A stretch of DNA of 8,491 nt from Opitutaceae bacterium (GCA_005786775.1 SYDD01000218.1:1-8491), one strand, 5' to 3'; shown: positions 1-6,857, numbered from the stretch's first letter. Numbers and translations are program-made. Notes: generated from the sequence alone by a model not told the origin.

Positions 1-638
1 ACTCCCTCCCCGGAGACGTCACGGGTGATCGAAACATTCTCCGTCTTGCGGCCGATCTTGTCGATCTCGTCGAGGTAGATGATCCCGCACTCCGCCTTCT
101 TCACGTCGTAGTTCGCCGCCTGGAGCAGGCGCAGAACGACATTCTCGACGTCCTCGCCGACGGAGCCGGCCTCCGTGAGCGTGGTGGCGTCCGAAATGGC
201 AAACGGCACCTCCAGGATGCGCGCGAGGGTCCGGGCCAGGAAGGTCTTCCCGGACCCCGTGGGGCCCGCGAGCAGGATGTTGCTCTTCTCCACCTCGACA
301 TCGCTGAACTCCGCCGCCGCCGTGCCCCCACGGCCCGCGTCCGCGTGAAAGCTCAAACGCGGGTAGTGATTGTAGACCGCGACCGACAGCACCTTCTTGG
401 CGTGGTCCTGACCGACCACGTGCTCGTCCAGCGCGCGCTTCAGATCCGCGGGCTTCACCAGCCGGAAGGCGGGCCGGGCCTCGCTCGCCGCCGGCTTCAG
501 CTCCCGATCCATGATCGTCTTGCAGACGTTGACGCAGGAATCGCAGATGTAGACCCCGGGGCCCGCGATGATCTTGCGGACTTCCGTCTGCGATTTGCCG
601 CAGAAGGAACAGAGGGTCATTCGGGACGGCTTCGCCAT
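1..638 (-). CDS. clpX: ATP-dependent Clp protease ATP-binding subunit ClpX (C-terminal part outside window)
   Basis: ClpX is the hexameric AAA+ unfoldase that recognises substrates, unfolds them with ATP and feeds them into the ClpP chamber in the cytoplasm. The visible 212 residues begin with the family's zinc-binding domain (Cys10, Cys13, Cys32, Cys35; CSFCGK and CDSC). The AAA+ module follows: Walker A GPTGSGKT at 125-132, TLTEAG at 153-158 and Walker B IIYLDEID at 186-193. The reading frame is intact to the left edge; the sensor and IGF (ClpP-docking) regions lie outside the window. The ATG at 638 is chosen because it puts the zinc finger near residue 10; an in-frame ATG at 620 is the alternative. 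Neither has a strong Shine-Dalgarno. The gene lies 61 bases downstream of clpP, as in the usual tig-clpP-clpX order. Oddity: the pore-1 loop reads GSVG (158-161) where ClpX normally has GYVG. Confidence 0.97.
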   Translation of the reverse strand, partial: MAKPSRMTLCSFCGKSQTEVRKIIAGPGVYICDSCVNVCKTIMDRELKPAASEARPAFRLVKPADLKRALDEHVVGQDHAKKVLSVAVYNHYPRLSFHADAGRGGTAAAEFSDVEVEKSNILLAGPTGSGKTFLARTLARILEVPFAISDATTLTEAGSVGEDVENVVLRLLQAANYDVKKAECGIIYLDEIDKIGRKTENVSITRDVSGEG

Positions 639-669
639 CCTGCCAGACTGGCGGACCGGTGAGTTGAGT

Positions 670-694
670 CGAGGCCGGACTTGGACGGGCCTCG
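670..694 (-). other. short GC stem-loop between clpP and clpX
   Basis: On the minus strand the spacer after the clpP stop can form a perfect 7-bp stem (CGAGGCC/GGCCTCG) with an 11-base loop, ending about 31 bases before the clpX start. There is no following T-tract, so it is not a convincing intrinsic terminator. It could act in mRNA processing or modulate clpX translation, or be chance in a GC-rich spacer. Confidence 0.25.
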
Positions 695-699
695 CCGGC

Positions 700-1317
700 T
701 CAGGCGGCCGACTGGACGGCGGCCTGAGCTTCCCGGGTCGAGACGACCACGTGGTCGACGATCCCGTACTCCTTGGCCTCCGAGGCGCTCATATAATAAT
801 CGCGGTCGGAGTCCCGGCCGATCTGCTCGGCCGACTTGCCGGTGTGGCGCGCTAGAGCCTCATTGAGAGTCTTGCGCCAGCGCAGAATCTCGCGCGCGGC
901 GATCGCAATGTCTGCGGTCTGCCCCCCAGCCCCGCCGCTGGGCTGATGGATCATCACCCGGCTATTCGGCAGGGCGAAGCGCTTGCCCTTGGTGCCGGCG
1001 GCCAGCAGCACCGTGCCCATGCTGGCGGCCATCCCCACGCAGTAGGTGACGATGTCGCACTGCAGGAAGTTCATCGTGTCATAGATGGCCATTCCTCCAG
1101 TCACCACCCCGCCGGGCGAGTTGATGTAGAGGTGGATGTCCTTCTTCGCGTCCTCCATCTGCAGGAACAACATCTGCGCGATAACCAGGTTGGCGACCTG
1201 ATCGTCAATGGGCGTGCCGATAAAGATGATGCGGTCCTTCAGCAGGCGGGAATAGATGTCCATCGACCGCTCGCCGCGGCCGGTGTTTTCCAAAACGATG
1301 GGGACGTAATAGCTCAC
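700..1317 (-). CDS. clpP: ATP-dependent Clp protease proteolytic subunit ClpP
   Basis: ClpP is a serine peptidase that forms a barrel of two heptameric rings and degrades proteins delivered by ClpX. The 205-residue product is the usual length. The catalytic triad is visible: Ser99 in GMAASMG, His124 in VMIHQP and Asp173 in DRDYYMSA. The Ser-His and His-Asp spacings of 25 and 49 match E. coli ClpP. The oxyanion and substrate strand motif NSPGG is at 66-70. The start is a GTG at 1317, required because residues 5-25 (VPIVLENTGRGERSMDIYSR) match the conserved N-terminus of mature ClpP, so little or no propeptide is present. A GAGG lies 13 bases upstream, overlapping the tig stop region. The gene follows tig by 15 bases and is very likely cotranscribed with it and with clpX. 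Confidence 0.98.
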   Translation of the reverse strand: MSYYVPIVLENTGRGERSMDIYSRLLKDRIIFIGTPIDDQVANLVIAQMLFLQMEDAKKDIHLYINSPGGVVTGGMAIYDTMNFLQCDIVTYCVGMAASMGTVLLAAGTKGKRFALPNSRVMIHQPSGGAGGQTADIAIAAREILRWRKTLNEALARHTGKSAEQIGRDSDRDYYMSASEAKEYGIVDHVVVSTREAQAAVQSAA

Positions 1318-1332
1318 AGGATGACGGGCGCC

Positions 1333-2655
1333 TCAGGAAGCGGGCGCCGCCACGCTAACCTTGGCCTTGGACACGACGAAATCAACCGCCTTGTCGAAGA
1401 TGATGGATTGCTGGACCGAGCGAAGCTGCGCGCGGTCGGCGCCGAGGGCCTGCGCCAGCTTGTCCGGCTTCTGCTGCGTCCGCATCGCCTCGCGGTAGAT
1501 GAAGTTGTTCAGGTCCTCGTTGCTGACCTCGAGTTTCTCCTGCTCGGCGATCCGCCCGAGGATGAACTGGAGCTTCACCCGGTTGGTCGCTGCTTGGCGC
1601 GCGCCCTGAAAAAGCTCCTTTTTGTCCTTCTCGAACTGCTCCACCGCGACACCGCGGCGCATGTTTTCCTCGATGAACTGGCGCAGCACGCCCTGGGTCT
1701 CCGAGTCCACCAGTGACTCTGGAACTTGGAACTCCACCGCGGCGGCCAGCTTTTCGGTGACTTGGCGACGCTGTGACTGGCGGTTCTCGTACTCCTTCTG
1801 GAGCTTGAGATTCGCACTGATCTTCGATTGCAGGCCGGCGAGATCGTCGACCTGCTGGGCCTTGAAGAAAGTCTCGTCGAGGGCCGGTAGTACCCGCTCG
1901 CGCACCTCCTGGACTTCCACGGCGTAGGCGACCGCCTTCCCGGCCAGCGCAGGCACCGGGGCGAAATCCGCGGGGAAAGTCACGCTCACGGAGTGTTTGC
2001 CGCCCGGCTGGAGGCCCGCCAACTGCCGGCCGAGACCGGGGATGACACCGTCGTGCTCACCCTCGACCTCCTCCCAAGTCTGGGGGGCCTGGGCGTAGAG
2101 TTGCTTGTCGCCCGCCAGCTCGGTGATCGGCTGCCCGTCGATCGTGCCGGCGTAGGACAGCTTGACGTAATCCCCCTTGGCCGCAGGGCGGTCCGCCGCC
2201 TTGAAGTCGGCGCGCTCCGCGCGCAGCCCCTCGATCACGCGGGCGATCTCGGCCTCAGCCACGTCCGTCGTTGCCACTTCGGTGGGGAGGTCCGTATAGG
2301 CGGGAAGGCTGAACTCGGGGCGAACGTCGAGCGTCAGCGTGATCGTCGCGGCGGTGCCGGTCTTGATTTCACCCTCCTCGACCTTGACCACGTTGACGAC
2401 CTCCAGCTTCTGCTGCTCCTGAGCGGCCTCGTACGCCTTGGCGACGACCTTCTGCTTGAGCTCACCCGCCACCTCCTTCGCGAAGCGCTTCAGCACCATC
2501 GCGGCGGGCGCCTTGCCCGGCCGGAAGCCAGGAATCCGCGCCAACTGGGAGATCTCCCGCACCACCCCGGCCAGCTCAGAGTCGACCTCGGCCGCCTCGA
2601 GCGCGACAACGATGTTTTTGCGGGTGGCGGTCAGGTGATTGAGTTGGACGTTCAC
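1333..2655 (-). CDS. tig: trigger factor (ribosome-associated chaperone and peptidyl-prolyl isomerase)
   Basis: Trigger factor docks at the ribosomal exit tunnel and shields and folds nascent chains. The 440-residue product is the normal family length. The N-terminal ribosome-binding domain carries the signature GFRPGKAP at residues 43-50, the same numbering as E. coli GFRKGKVP. The FKBP-type isomerase domain is in the middle, roughly 165-260 (GDYVKLSYAGTIDG, VIPGLGRQLAGL, VTFPADF, LAGKAVAYAVEVQEV). The helical chaperone domain fills the remainder, beginning at about LPALDETFFK and rich in charged helices. The start is a GTG at 2655 giving MNVQLNHL; no clear Shine-Dalgarno precedes it. The gene is the first of a tig-clpP-clpX cluster, with clpP 15 bases downstream. 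A candidate promoter lies 37-64 bases upstream. Identity is secure; only the exact promoter is inferred. Confidence 0.97.
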   Translation of the reverse strand: MNVQLNHLTATRKNIVVALEAAEVDSELAGVVREISQLARIPGFRPGKAPAAMVLKRFAKEVAGELKQKVVAKAYEAAQEQQKLEVVNVVKVEEGEIKTGTAATITLTLDVRPEFSLPAYTDLPTEVATTDVAEAEIARVIEGLRAERADFKAADRPAAKGDYVKLSYAGTIDGQPITELAGDKQLYAQAPQTWEEVEGEHDGVIPGLGRQLAGLQPGGKHSVSVTFPADFAPVPALAGKAVAYAVEVQEVRERVLPALDETFFKAQQVDDLAGLQSKISANLKLQKEYENRQSQRRQVTEKLAAAVEFQVPESLVDSETQGVLRQFIEENMRRGVAVEQFEKDKKELFQGARQAATNRVKLQFILGRIAEQEKLEVSNEDLNNFIYREAMRTQQKPDKLAQALGADRAQLRSVQQSIIFDKAVDFVVSKAKVSVAAPAS

Positions 2656-2682
2656 GGCAAGGGCGGGCGTTGGAGAAAGGTA

Positions 2683-2708
2683 AAGGGTCGCACCGTAGGC
2701 CGACCCTT
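2683..2708. promoter_or_regulatory. inverted repeat overlapping the predicted tig -10 box (operator candidate)
   Basis: A perfect 8-bp inverted repeat AAGGGTCG / CGACCCTT is separated by 10 bases (26 bases in total). Its spacer contains the proposed -10 element of the tig promoter, and one arm lies near the predicted transcription start. This placement suits a repressor site. It does not match the CIRCE element (TTAGCACTC-N9-GAGTGCTAA) or the CtsR heptad repeat. As RNA it would form a stem only if transcription began further upstream. Confidence 0.35.
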
Positions 2709-2719
2709 CCCTCGGTCAA
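2692..2719 (-). promoter_or_regulatory. candidate sigma70-type promoter of tig-clpP-clpX
   Basis: On the minus strand TTGACC (2714-2719) matches 5 of 6 positions of the -35 consensus. It is followed after 16 bases by TACGGT (2692-2697), which keeps the most conserved TA...T of the -10 box. Transcription would start near 2685, giving a leader of about 30 bases before the tig GTG. The position in the 120-base gap between the ABC ATPase stop and tig fits. The -10 match is only 3 of 6, so this is a prediction. Confidence 0.4.
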
Positions 2720-2775
2720 TGCCGATTCTTACCACCGGCCACGGGCGGGCGGCGCGGGGCCAAGGGGAGCCGCGA

Positions 2776-3861
2776 CTAGCGGGCGGCCCGGACGAGCAGC
2801 GTGCTCACGTTGCGTTCCCCCTCCCGCGCGTACCGGACCTCCTCCGTGCGGCCCCGAACGAGGCGCACCGCGAGGTCGTCCTCCGCGCTGCCCGGCGCGA
2901 GCACATCGAGCGGGGCGCCGCGAGCCGAACAGACCACCTCGACACGCCCGTCCCGCTCGGCGTAGGCCAACTCGAGCCGGACATCGGCGCGGGAGGGTTG
3001 CAACGCGAGCAGTTCCTCGACGAGCGAGAGCAGGTCCTCGATCGTCTTGGGAGGGAGGACGTGCCGCGCGCCGAAACGCTCGATCTCCCCGTTCAAGGCG
3101 TATAGGTCGTACGCATCATCGGTGATCTGAAACGTAAGGCGCCGGATCCGGCGGATGAAGGCCTGCGTAAGCGGGCGGCGCGGCGCGCCGAAGATGACCG
3201 CCGGCGGCCCCTCCTCGTGGATTTCCCCGCCGTCCATATAGAAAACCCGGGTGGAGATCGCCTCAGCGAACGCCATCTCGTGGGTCACGATGACCATCGT
3301 CATCCCGTCCCGCGCCAAGTTGCGGATGACGGCGAGGACCTCGCTCACCATCGTGGGATCAAGCGCCGAGGTGGGTTCGTCAAAGAGGATGATCTCGGGA
3401 TCCATCGCGAGGCAGCGGGCGATCGCGACCCGCTGCTTCGGCCCGCCGGACAGCTGATCCGGATAGGCGTCGGCCTTGTGCGCGAGGCCGACGAGCGCCA
3501 GCAGTTCCCGAGCACGGGCGGCGGCAACCGCGGGTTCCCGGCCGAGGAGATGCACGGGGCCGAGGGTGATGTTCCCGAGGACCGACAAGTGCGCGTACAA
3601 ATTAAAGTGCTGGAACACCATCCCCATCCGGCGGCGCAGGGCCGGCACGTCCGTGGCGGGATCAAGCAGGGGTTGGCCGCCGATCAGGATCTCCCCGGAA
3701 GTTGGCCGCTCCAGCAGGTTCAGGCACCGCAGGAACACGCTCTTGCCCGTCCCCGAGGGTCCGATCAGGGAGATGACCTCCCCCTTGCGGATCTCGCAGT
3801 CGACCCCCTTGAGGACCTCGAGGTCCCCGAAGCGTTTCCGGAGTCCACGCACCGTGATCAC
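2776..3861 (-). CDS. polar amino acid ABC transporter ATP-binding protein with C-terminal extension
   Basis: This is the GlnQ/HisP-type ATPase that powers the permease encoded just upstream. The 361-residue product shows Walker A GPSGTGKS (34-41), Q-loop Gln84, signature LSGGPKQR (137-144), Walker B IILFDE (157-162), D-loop SALD (165-168) and H-loop His194 in VTHEMAFAEA. The GTG at 3861 is chosen because its GTGA overlaps the stop of the permease gene by four bases and the protein then starts directly at the first beta-strand (MITVRGLRKRFG). A GGGGGTGG upstream could bind the ribosome. An in-frame start at 3942 would overlap the permease by 85 bases. Two oddities stand out. The signature has Pro141 where Gln is usual. 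Residues 243-361 extend about 119 residues beyond a typical 240-residue GlnQ, starting around ITDDAYDLYALNGEIERF. I have a recollection of similar tails on some anaerobe homologues. Confidence 0.93.
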   Translation of the reverse strand: MITVRGLRKRFGDLEVLKGVDCEIRKGEVISLIGPSGTGKSVFLRCLNLLERPTSGEILIGGQPLLDPATDVPALRRRMGMVFQHFNLYAHLSVLGNITLGPVHLLGREPAVAAARARELLALVGLAHKADAYPDQLSGGPKQRVAIARCLAMDPEIILFDEPTSALDPTMVSEVLAVIRNLARDGMTMVIVTHEMAFAEAISTRVFYMDGGEIHEEGPPAVIFGAPRRPLTQAFIRRIRRLTFQITDDAYDLYALNGEIERFGARHVLPPKTIEDLLSLVEELLALQPSRADVRLELAYAERDGRVEVVCSARGAPLDVLAPGSAEDDLAVRLVRGRTEEVRYAREGERNVSTLLVRAAR

Positions 3862-5387
3862 GACGCCACCCCCATCCCCTGCCGCAGGTGCGGCGGCGTG
3901 ACCCGCAGCTCGATCCGTTCGAGCGCCCATGCGATCAGCCACGCCAGCACTAGGTAAATAGCGGCGGTAACAAGGAGCGGAATGAAGGCGTCGAAGGTCC
4001 GCGACCGGATGATGTCGCCCGCCTTGGTGATGTCCTGCACCGCGATGTAGCCGACCACGGAGGTCATCTTGAAGAGCGAGATGACCTCCCCCTTATAGAC
4101 GGGCAGGACCTGACGGAGGGCCTGCGGCAGCACGATCAGCCGGAAGGCCTGAGCGCGCGTGAATCCGCCCGCCACACCCGCCTCCAATTGGCCGCGGTCC
4201 ACGCTCTGAATTGCCGAACGAAGCATCTCGGCGATGTAGGCAGCCGCGTTGAGCCCGAAAGCAACGGCCGCGACCAGAATCGGGCTCACGTGGAAAGACG
4301 CGAACACGACGTAGTAGATGATCATCAGCACCACCAGCACCGGCACCCCGCGAAGACACCAAATGTAGACCGCGGCCATCTGACGCAGCAGCGGCCGCGG
4401 GGACATCCGACCTGCGCACACCACGCCACCGAAGACCGTGCCGAAGAGCGTCGCCAGCACTGAGATCACACACGTCACGAACAGTCCCTCGAGGATCAGC
4501 CGGTAACGGCCCTCATCAACCAAGTTCGCGCGGATCCGCTCTCCCAGGGGCAAGCCGGCCTGCGGCGCGGTCGCGGCGGCCGGCGCGGCCCCCGCGATAC
4601 GATCCTCTCGCGTGACGACACAGGCCACGAAGGCGAGTAAATCGTCAGAGAACGCGACCCGCTTGCGGCGTTCCTCAGTCATCACGAGCAGGCAGGCGAT
4701 GGCCTCGATGCGGCCGCTGGCCAGCGCCGCAATTTGTCCGGAAACGTCCAAGTCGACCAGTTCCAGCGGCCGGCCGAGACTGGCGGCGAACCGCTCCGCG
4801 AGCTCTACCTCAAAGCCGGTGAAGGTACCGTTGCGCACTCCGGTCCAAGGCAGACCTTTGGAGGCGGTGATCCCCATCCGCAGTACTGGCCCCGATCCGC
4901 GCGGTGGCAGCGGAGGCAGGTCGCGCGCGCCGTCCTTGAACCAGCGCTCCCGCATCGCCTCGAATACGCCGCTTTCCCGGAGCCCGCGCACGAAAGCGTT
5001 GTAGGCCGGCCGCAGCGTGGTGTCATCCGAGCGGAACGCGCCGCCCATCGGGCTGCGGTAGGCTTCCGGCACAAGGATCGCGAGATTCGGCGTCGTGCGG
5101 AAGATTTCGCGCACCGATTCCAAGGCGAGGAAGGCCACGTCGGCCTTCCCGGTGGAGACCGCCAGCACCACGTCCGGCGTGGCTTTAAACTGCAGAACCT
5201 GCGCCTGAGGATAGCGCCGAGCAACGTGCTCATCGTGCGACGATCCCGCCACAAGAGCGATGCGAGCGCGCGTCAGATCTTCGAGCCCGCGCAACTTCTC
5301 CGGTTCAGCGGCGCGCGCCCCGGCCACCCACAGTAGCGCGGTCAGCAGCATCCGGACTGGCGGGCGGGCGGAAATCCAAAGTGGCAC
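3858..5387 (-). CDS. amino acid ABC transporter substrate-binding/permease fusion protein
   Basis: This one protein provides both the periplasmic binding domain and the inner-membrane channel of a HisM/GlnP-type uptake system. A signal-like stretch (MLLTALLWVAGARAA, 13-27) comes first. Residues about 32-152 then resemble the second part of a family-3 solute-binding protein (ARIALVAGSS, STGKADVAFL, ending GVFEAMRERWFKDG). Residues about 168-260 resemble the first part (LRMGITAS, FTGFEVELAERFA, LASGRIEAIACLLVMTEERR). From about 285 to 495 lies a multi-helix permease with the EAA loop EAGVAGGFTRAQAFRLIVLP. The Asp that usually binds the amino group in the second lobe is not obvious near residue 88; Glu90 is closest. 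The substrate is therefore uncertain beyond 'polar amino acid'. The start is a GTG at 5387; an ATG at 5351 begins directly at the signal peptide and is an equally good choice. The gene overlaps the downstream ATPase gene by four bases, so the two are translationally coupled. Confidence 0.9.
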   Translation of the reverse strand: MPLWISARPPVRMLLTALLWVAGARAAEPEKLRGLEDLTRARIALVAGSSHDEHVARRYPQAQVLQFKATPDVVLAVSTGKADVAFLALESVREIFRTTPNLAILVPEAYRSPMGGAFRSDDTTLRPAYNAFVRGLRESGVFEAMRERWFKDGARDLPPLPPRGSGPVLRMGITASKGLPWTGVRNGTFTGFEVELAERFAASLGRPLELVDLDVSGQIAALASGRIEAIACLLVMTEERRKRVAFSDDLLAFVACVVTREDRIAGAAPAAATAPQAGLPLGERIRANLVDEGRYRLILEGLFVTCVISVLATLFGTVFGGVVCAGRMSPRPLLRQMAAVYIWCLRGVPVLVVLMIIYYVVFASFHVSPILVAAVAFGLNAAAYIAEMLRSAIQSVDRGQLEAGVAGGFTRAQAFRLIVLPQALRQVLPVYKGEVISLFKMTSVVGYIAVQDITKAGDIIRSRTFDAFIPLLVTAAIYLVLAWLIAWALERIELRVTPPHLRQGMGVAS

Positions 5388-5394
5388 CTCACGG

Positions 5395-5422
5395 GTTTTG
5401 CAACGGAACCCACGTGGGTCAA
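5395..5422 (-). promoter_or_regulatory. weak candidate promoter for the ABC transporter genes
   Basis: On the minus strand TTGACC (5417-5422) resembles a -35 box and, after 16 bases, CAAAAC (5395-5400) is a poor -10 match (3 of 6). Transcription would begin near 5388. If real, translation would be nearly leaderless from the GTG at 5387 or would use the ATG at 5351 with a leader of about 37 bases. Confidence 0.25.
5408..5419. promoter_or_regulatory. perfect 12-base palindrome in the divergent intergenic region
   Basis: ACCCACGTGGGT is an uninterrupted palindrome centred between the ABC transporter gene and the divergent YfcC-type transporter gene. It overlaps the end of the candidate -35 box of the ABC genes. 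A dimeric regulator binding here could control both transporters. About two such perfect 12-mers are expected by chance in 8.5 kb, but one inside a 93-base regulatory gap is less expected. Confidence 0.35.
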
Positions 5423-5480
5423 GACCGACGGAAAAGCCTTGGGGTCGGACGCGCGCCTCCTTTCCCTCTCCCGTCCTCAG

Positions 5481-6857
5481 ATGAACCCCGCCGAACGCCG
5501 CCCGCCGGATGCGCTACTGATCCTCCTGTCCGTTCTGGCGCTGGCCGTCGCGCTGACCTGGTGGGTGCCCGCCGGTGAGTTCCGCCGGGAGCAGCGGGAG
5601 GGCCGCACGGTCGTGGTCGCGGGTTCCTACCGTGAAGTCGCGGCGTCTCCCGCCCCGTGGCACCGCTTTTTCACCGCGCCGGTGGCCGGGTTCACAGACC
5701 GGGACGCGGCGCGCATCATCGCCTTTGTGCTCCTGATCGGCGGGGCGTTCGGGGTGATTGAGGCCACGGGCGCGGTCGCGGCGGGGATCGGCGCCTTGGC
5801 CGGGCGCGCGGTCCGCCATCCGGCCCGCCGGCGCTGGCTGGTGGCCGCCCTGATGCTCGCCTTCTCGATCGGGGGCAACACGTTCGGGATGAGCGAGGAG
5901 GTGCTCGTGTTCGTCCTGCTGACCCTGGGGCTCGCGCGGCGGCTCGGCTGGGATCCGCTGACCGGGGTCGCGATCCCATTCGTCGGCGCGGGGGTGGGGT
6001 TCTCCGCGGCCGCCTTCAACCCTTTCACGGTGGGCATCGCGCAGGGATTGAGCGGGCTGCCTATTTTCAGCGGCTGGCCTTTCCGCCTCGTGATGTGGGC
6101 CGTGCTCACGGCGCTCGCCATCGGCTACGTGCTTCGCCACATCAGCCGACTCGAAATGGCCAGGGGGCACGGTACTTGGACCGCACCGGCCGCCGGCAAC
6201 GAGCCACCGGCGCTGGACCGCTCCCGGCAGGCCGTCCTCGCGCTGTTCGGCCTCGGCATCGCGACGCTGGTGATCGGGGTGGCGCGCTGGGACTGGTACA
6301 TCGATGAGCTCGCTGGCCTGTTCCTCGGGCTCGGGGTGGGCGCCGCCCTGCTGGGACGGCTGCGCCCGAACCAGGCCGCGGCGGCCTTCGGGGACGGAGC
6401 CCGCGCAATGGTGATGCCCGCTCTTTTTATCGCTTTGAGCAAGGCGGTGCTGGTCGTGCTGCAGGAGGGGCGCGTGATCGACACGCTGCTCCAGCACGCG
6501 AGCGCCGGCCTCGGCGGCCTGCCGCCCGCGATCTCCGCGCAGGGGATGTTTGCCGTGCAGTTCGGGATCAATTTCCTCGTGCCCAGCGGCAGCGGCCAGG
6601 CGGCACTCACCATGCCGATCATGGCGCCCCTCGCGGACCTGCTGGGCGTGCCGCGCCAGGCGGCGGTGATCGCCTTCCAACTGGGCGATGGACTGTGCAA
6701 CTTCGTGATCCCGACCAGCGGGGTGACGATGGGCATCCTTGCGATCGCCGGCGTCCCCTTCGGCGTCTGGCTGCGCTGGGTGGGCCCGCTGATGCTCTGG
6801 TTGGTGGGCGCCGGCGCGGGATTCCTCTTCCTCGCCACCTCGGTGGTCCGCTGGTAG
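5481..6857 (+). CDS. YfcC/DcuC-family inner-membrane transporter
   Basis: This is a 458-residue polytopic membrane protein of the DcuC/YfcC ion-transporter group (Pfam DcuC, COG1288-like), secondary carriers for organic or amino acids whose substrates are mostly unproven. Family hallmarks are TWWVPAGEF at 26-34 right after the first membrane helix, NTFGMSEE at 132-139, PSGSGQ at 368-373, and GDG...PTSG at 402-414. The last two resemble the paired re-entrant, substrate-binding segments of this superfamily. Roughly a dozen hydrophobic segments are present. The ATG at 5481 is preferred over a TTG at 5439 because it places the first helix about ten residues from the N-terminus; no clear Shine-Dalgarno is visible. 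The gene is divergent from the amino acid ABC transporter and converges with the glyoxalase-type gene, 22 bases from its stop. A link to amino or organic acid uptake is inferred from family and neighbourhood only. Confidence 0.88.
   Translation: MNPAERRPPDALLILLSVLALAVALTWWVPAGEFRREQREGRTVVVAGSYREVAASPAPWHRFFTAPVAGFTDRDAARIIAFVLLIGGAFGVIEATGAVAAGIGALAGRAVRHPARRRWLVAALMLAFSIGGNTFGMSEEVLVFVLLTLGLARRLGWDPLTGVAIPFVGAGVGFSAAAFNPFTVGIAQGLSGLPIFSGWPFRLVMWAVLTALAIGYVLRHISRLEMARGHGTWTAPAAGNEPPALDRSRQAVLALFGLGIATLVIGVARWDWYIDELAGLFLGLGVGAALLGRLRPNQAAAAFGDGARAMVMPALFIALSKAVLVVLQEGRVIDTLLQHASAGLGGLPPAISAQGMFAVQFGINFLVPSGSGQAALTMPIMAPLADLLGVPRQAAVIAFQLGDGLCNFVIPTSGVTMGILAIAGVPFGVWLRWVGPLMLWLVGAGAGFLFLATSVVRW

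Noticed and set aside
946..1716. 256-residue plus-strand open frame opposite clpP and the end of tig
   Set aside because: It crosses two well-identified genes and has no recognisable domain, so it is a compositional shadow.
2720..2775. GC-rich repeats after the ABC ATPase stop as an intrinsic terminator
   Set aside because: Only a 5-bp stem with a 15-base loop can be drawn and no T-run follows it. This is not distinguishable from the local GC-rich background.
1993..3105. 370-residue plus-strand open frame over tig and the ABC ATPase gene
   Set aside because: It spans two genes with clear homology on the other strand and the intergenic gap, shows no recognisable domain, and is rich in Arg, Gly and His. 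It is an antisense shadow of high-GC coding sequence.
3862..3942. Longer N-terminus for the ABC ATPase starting at 3942
   Set aside because: It would overlap the permease gene by 85 bases and add an Ala/Arg/Gly-rich tail before the first conserved strand. The GTGA overlap at 3861 is the standard coupling arrangement.
5514..6680. 388-residue minus-strand open frame opposite the YfcC-type transporter gene
   Set aside because: The plus strand has an unmistakable membrane-carrier sequence with family motifs. The antisense product is hydrophilic, low-complexity (His, Glu, Gln, Arg) and has no motif.
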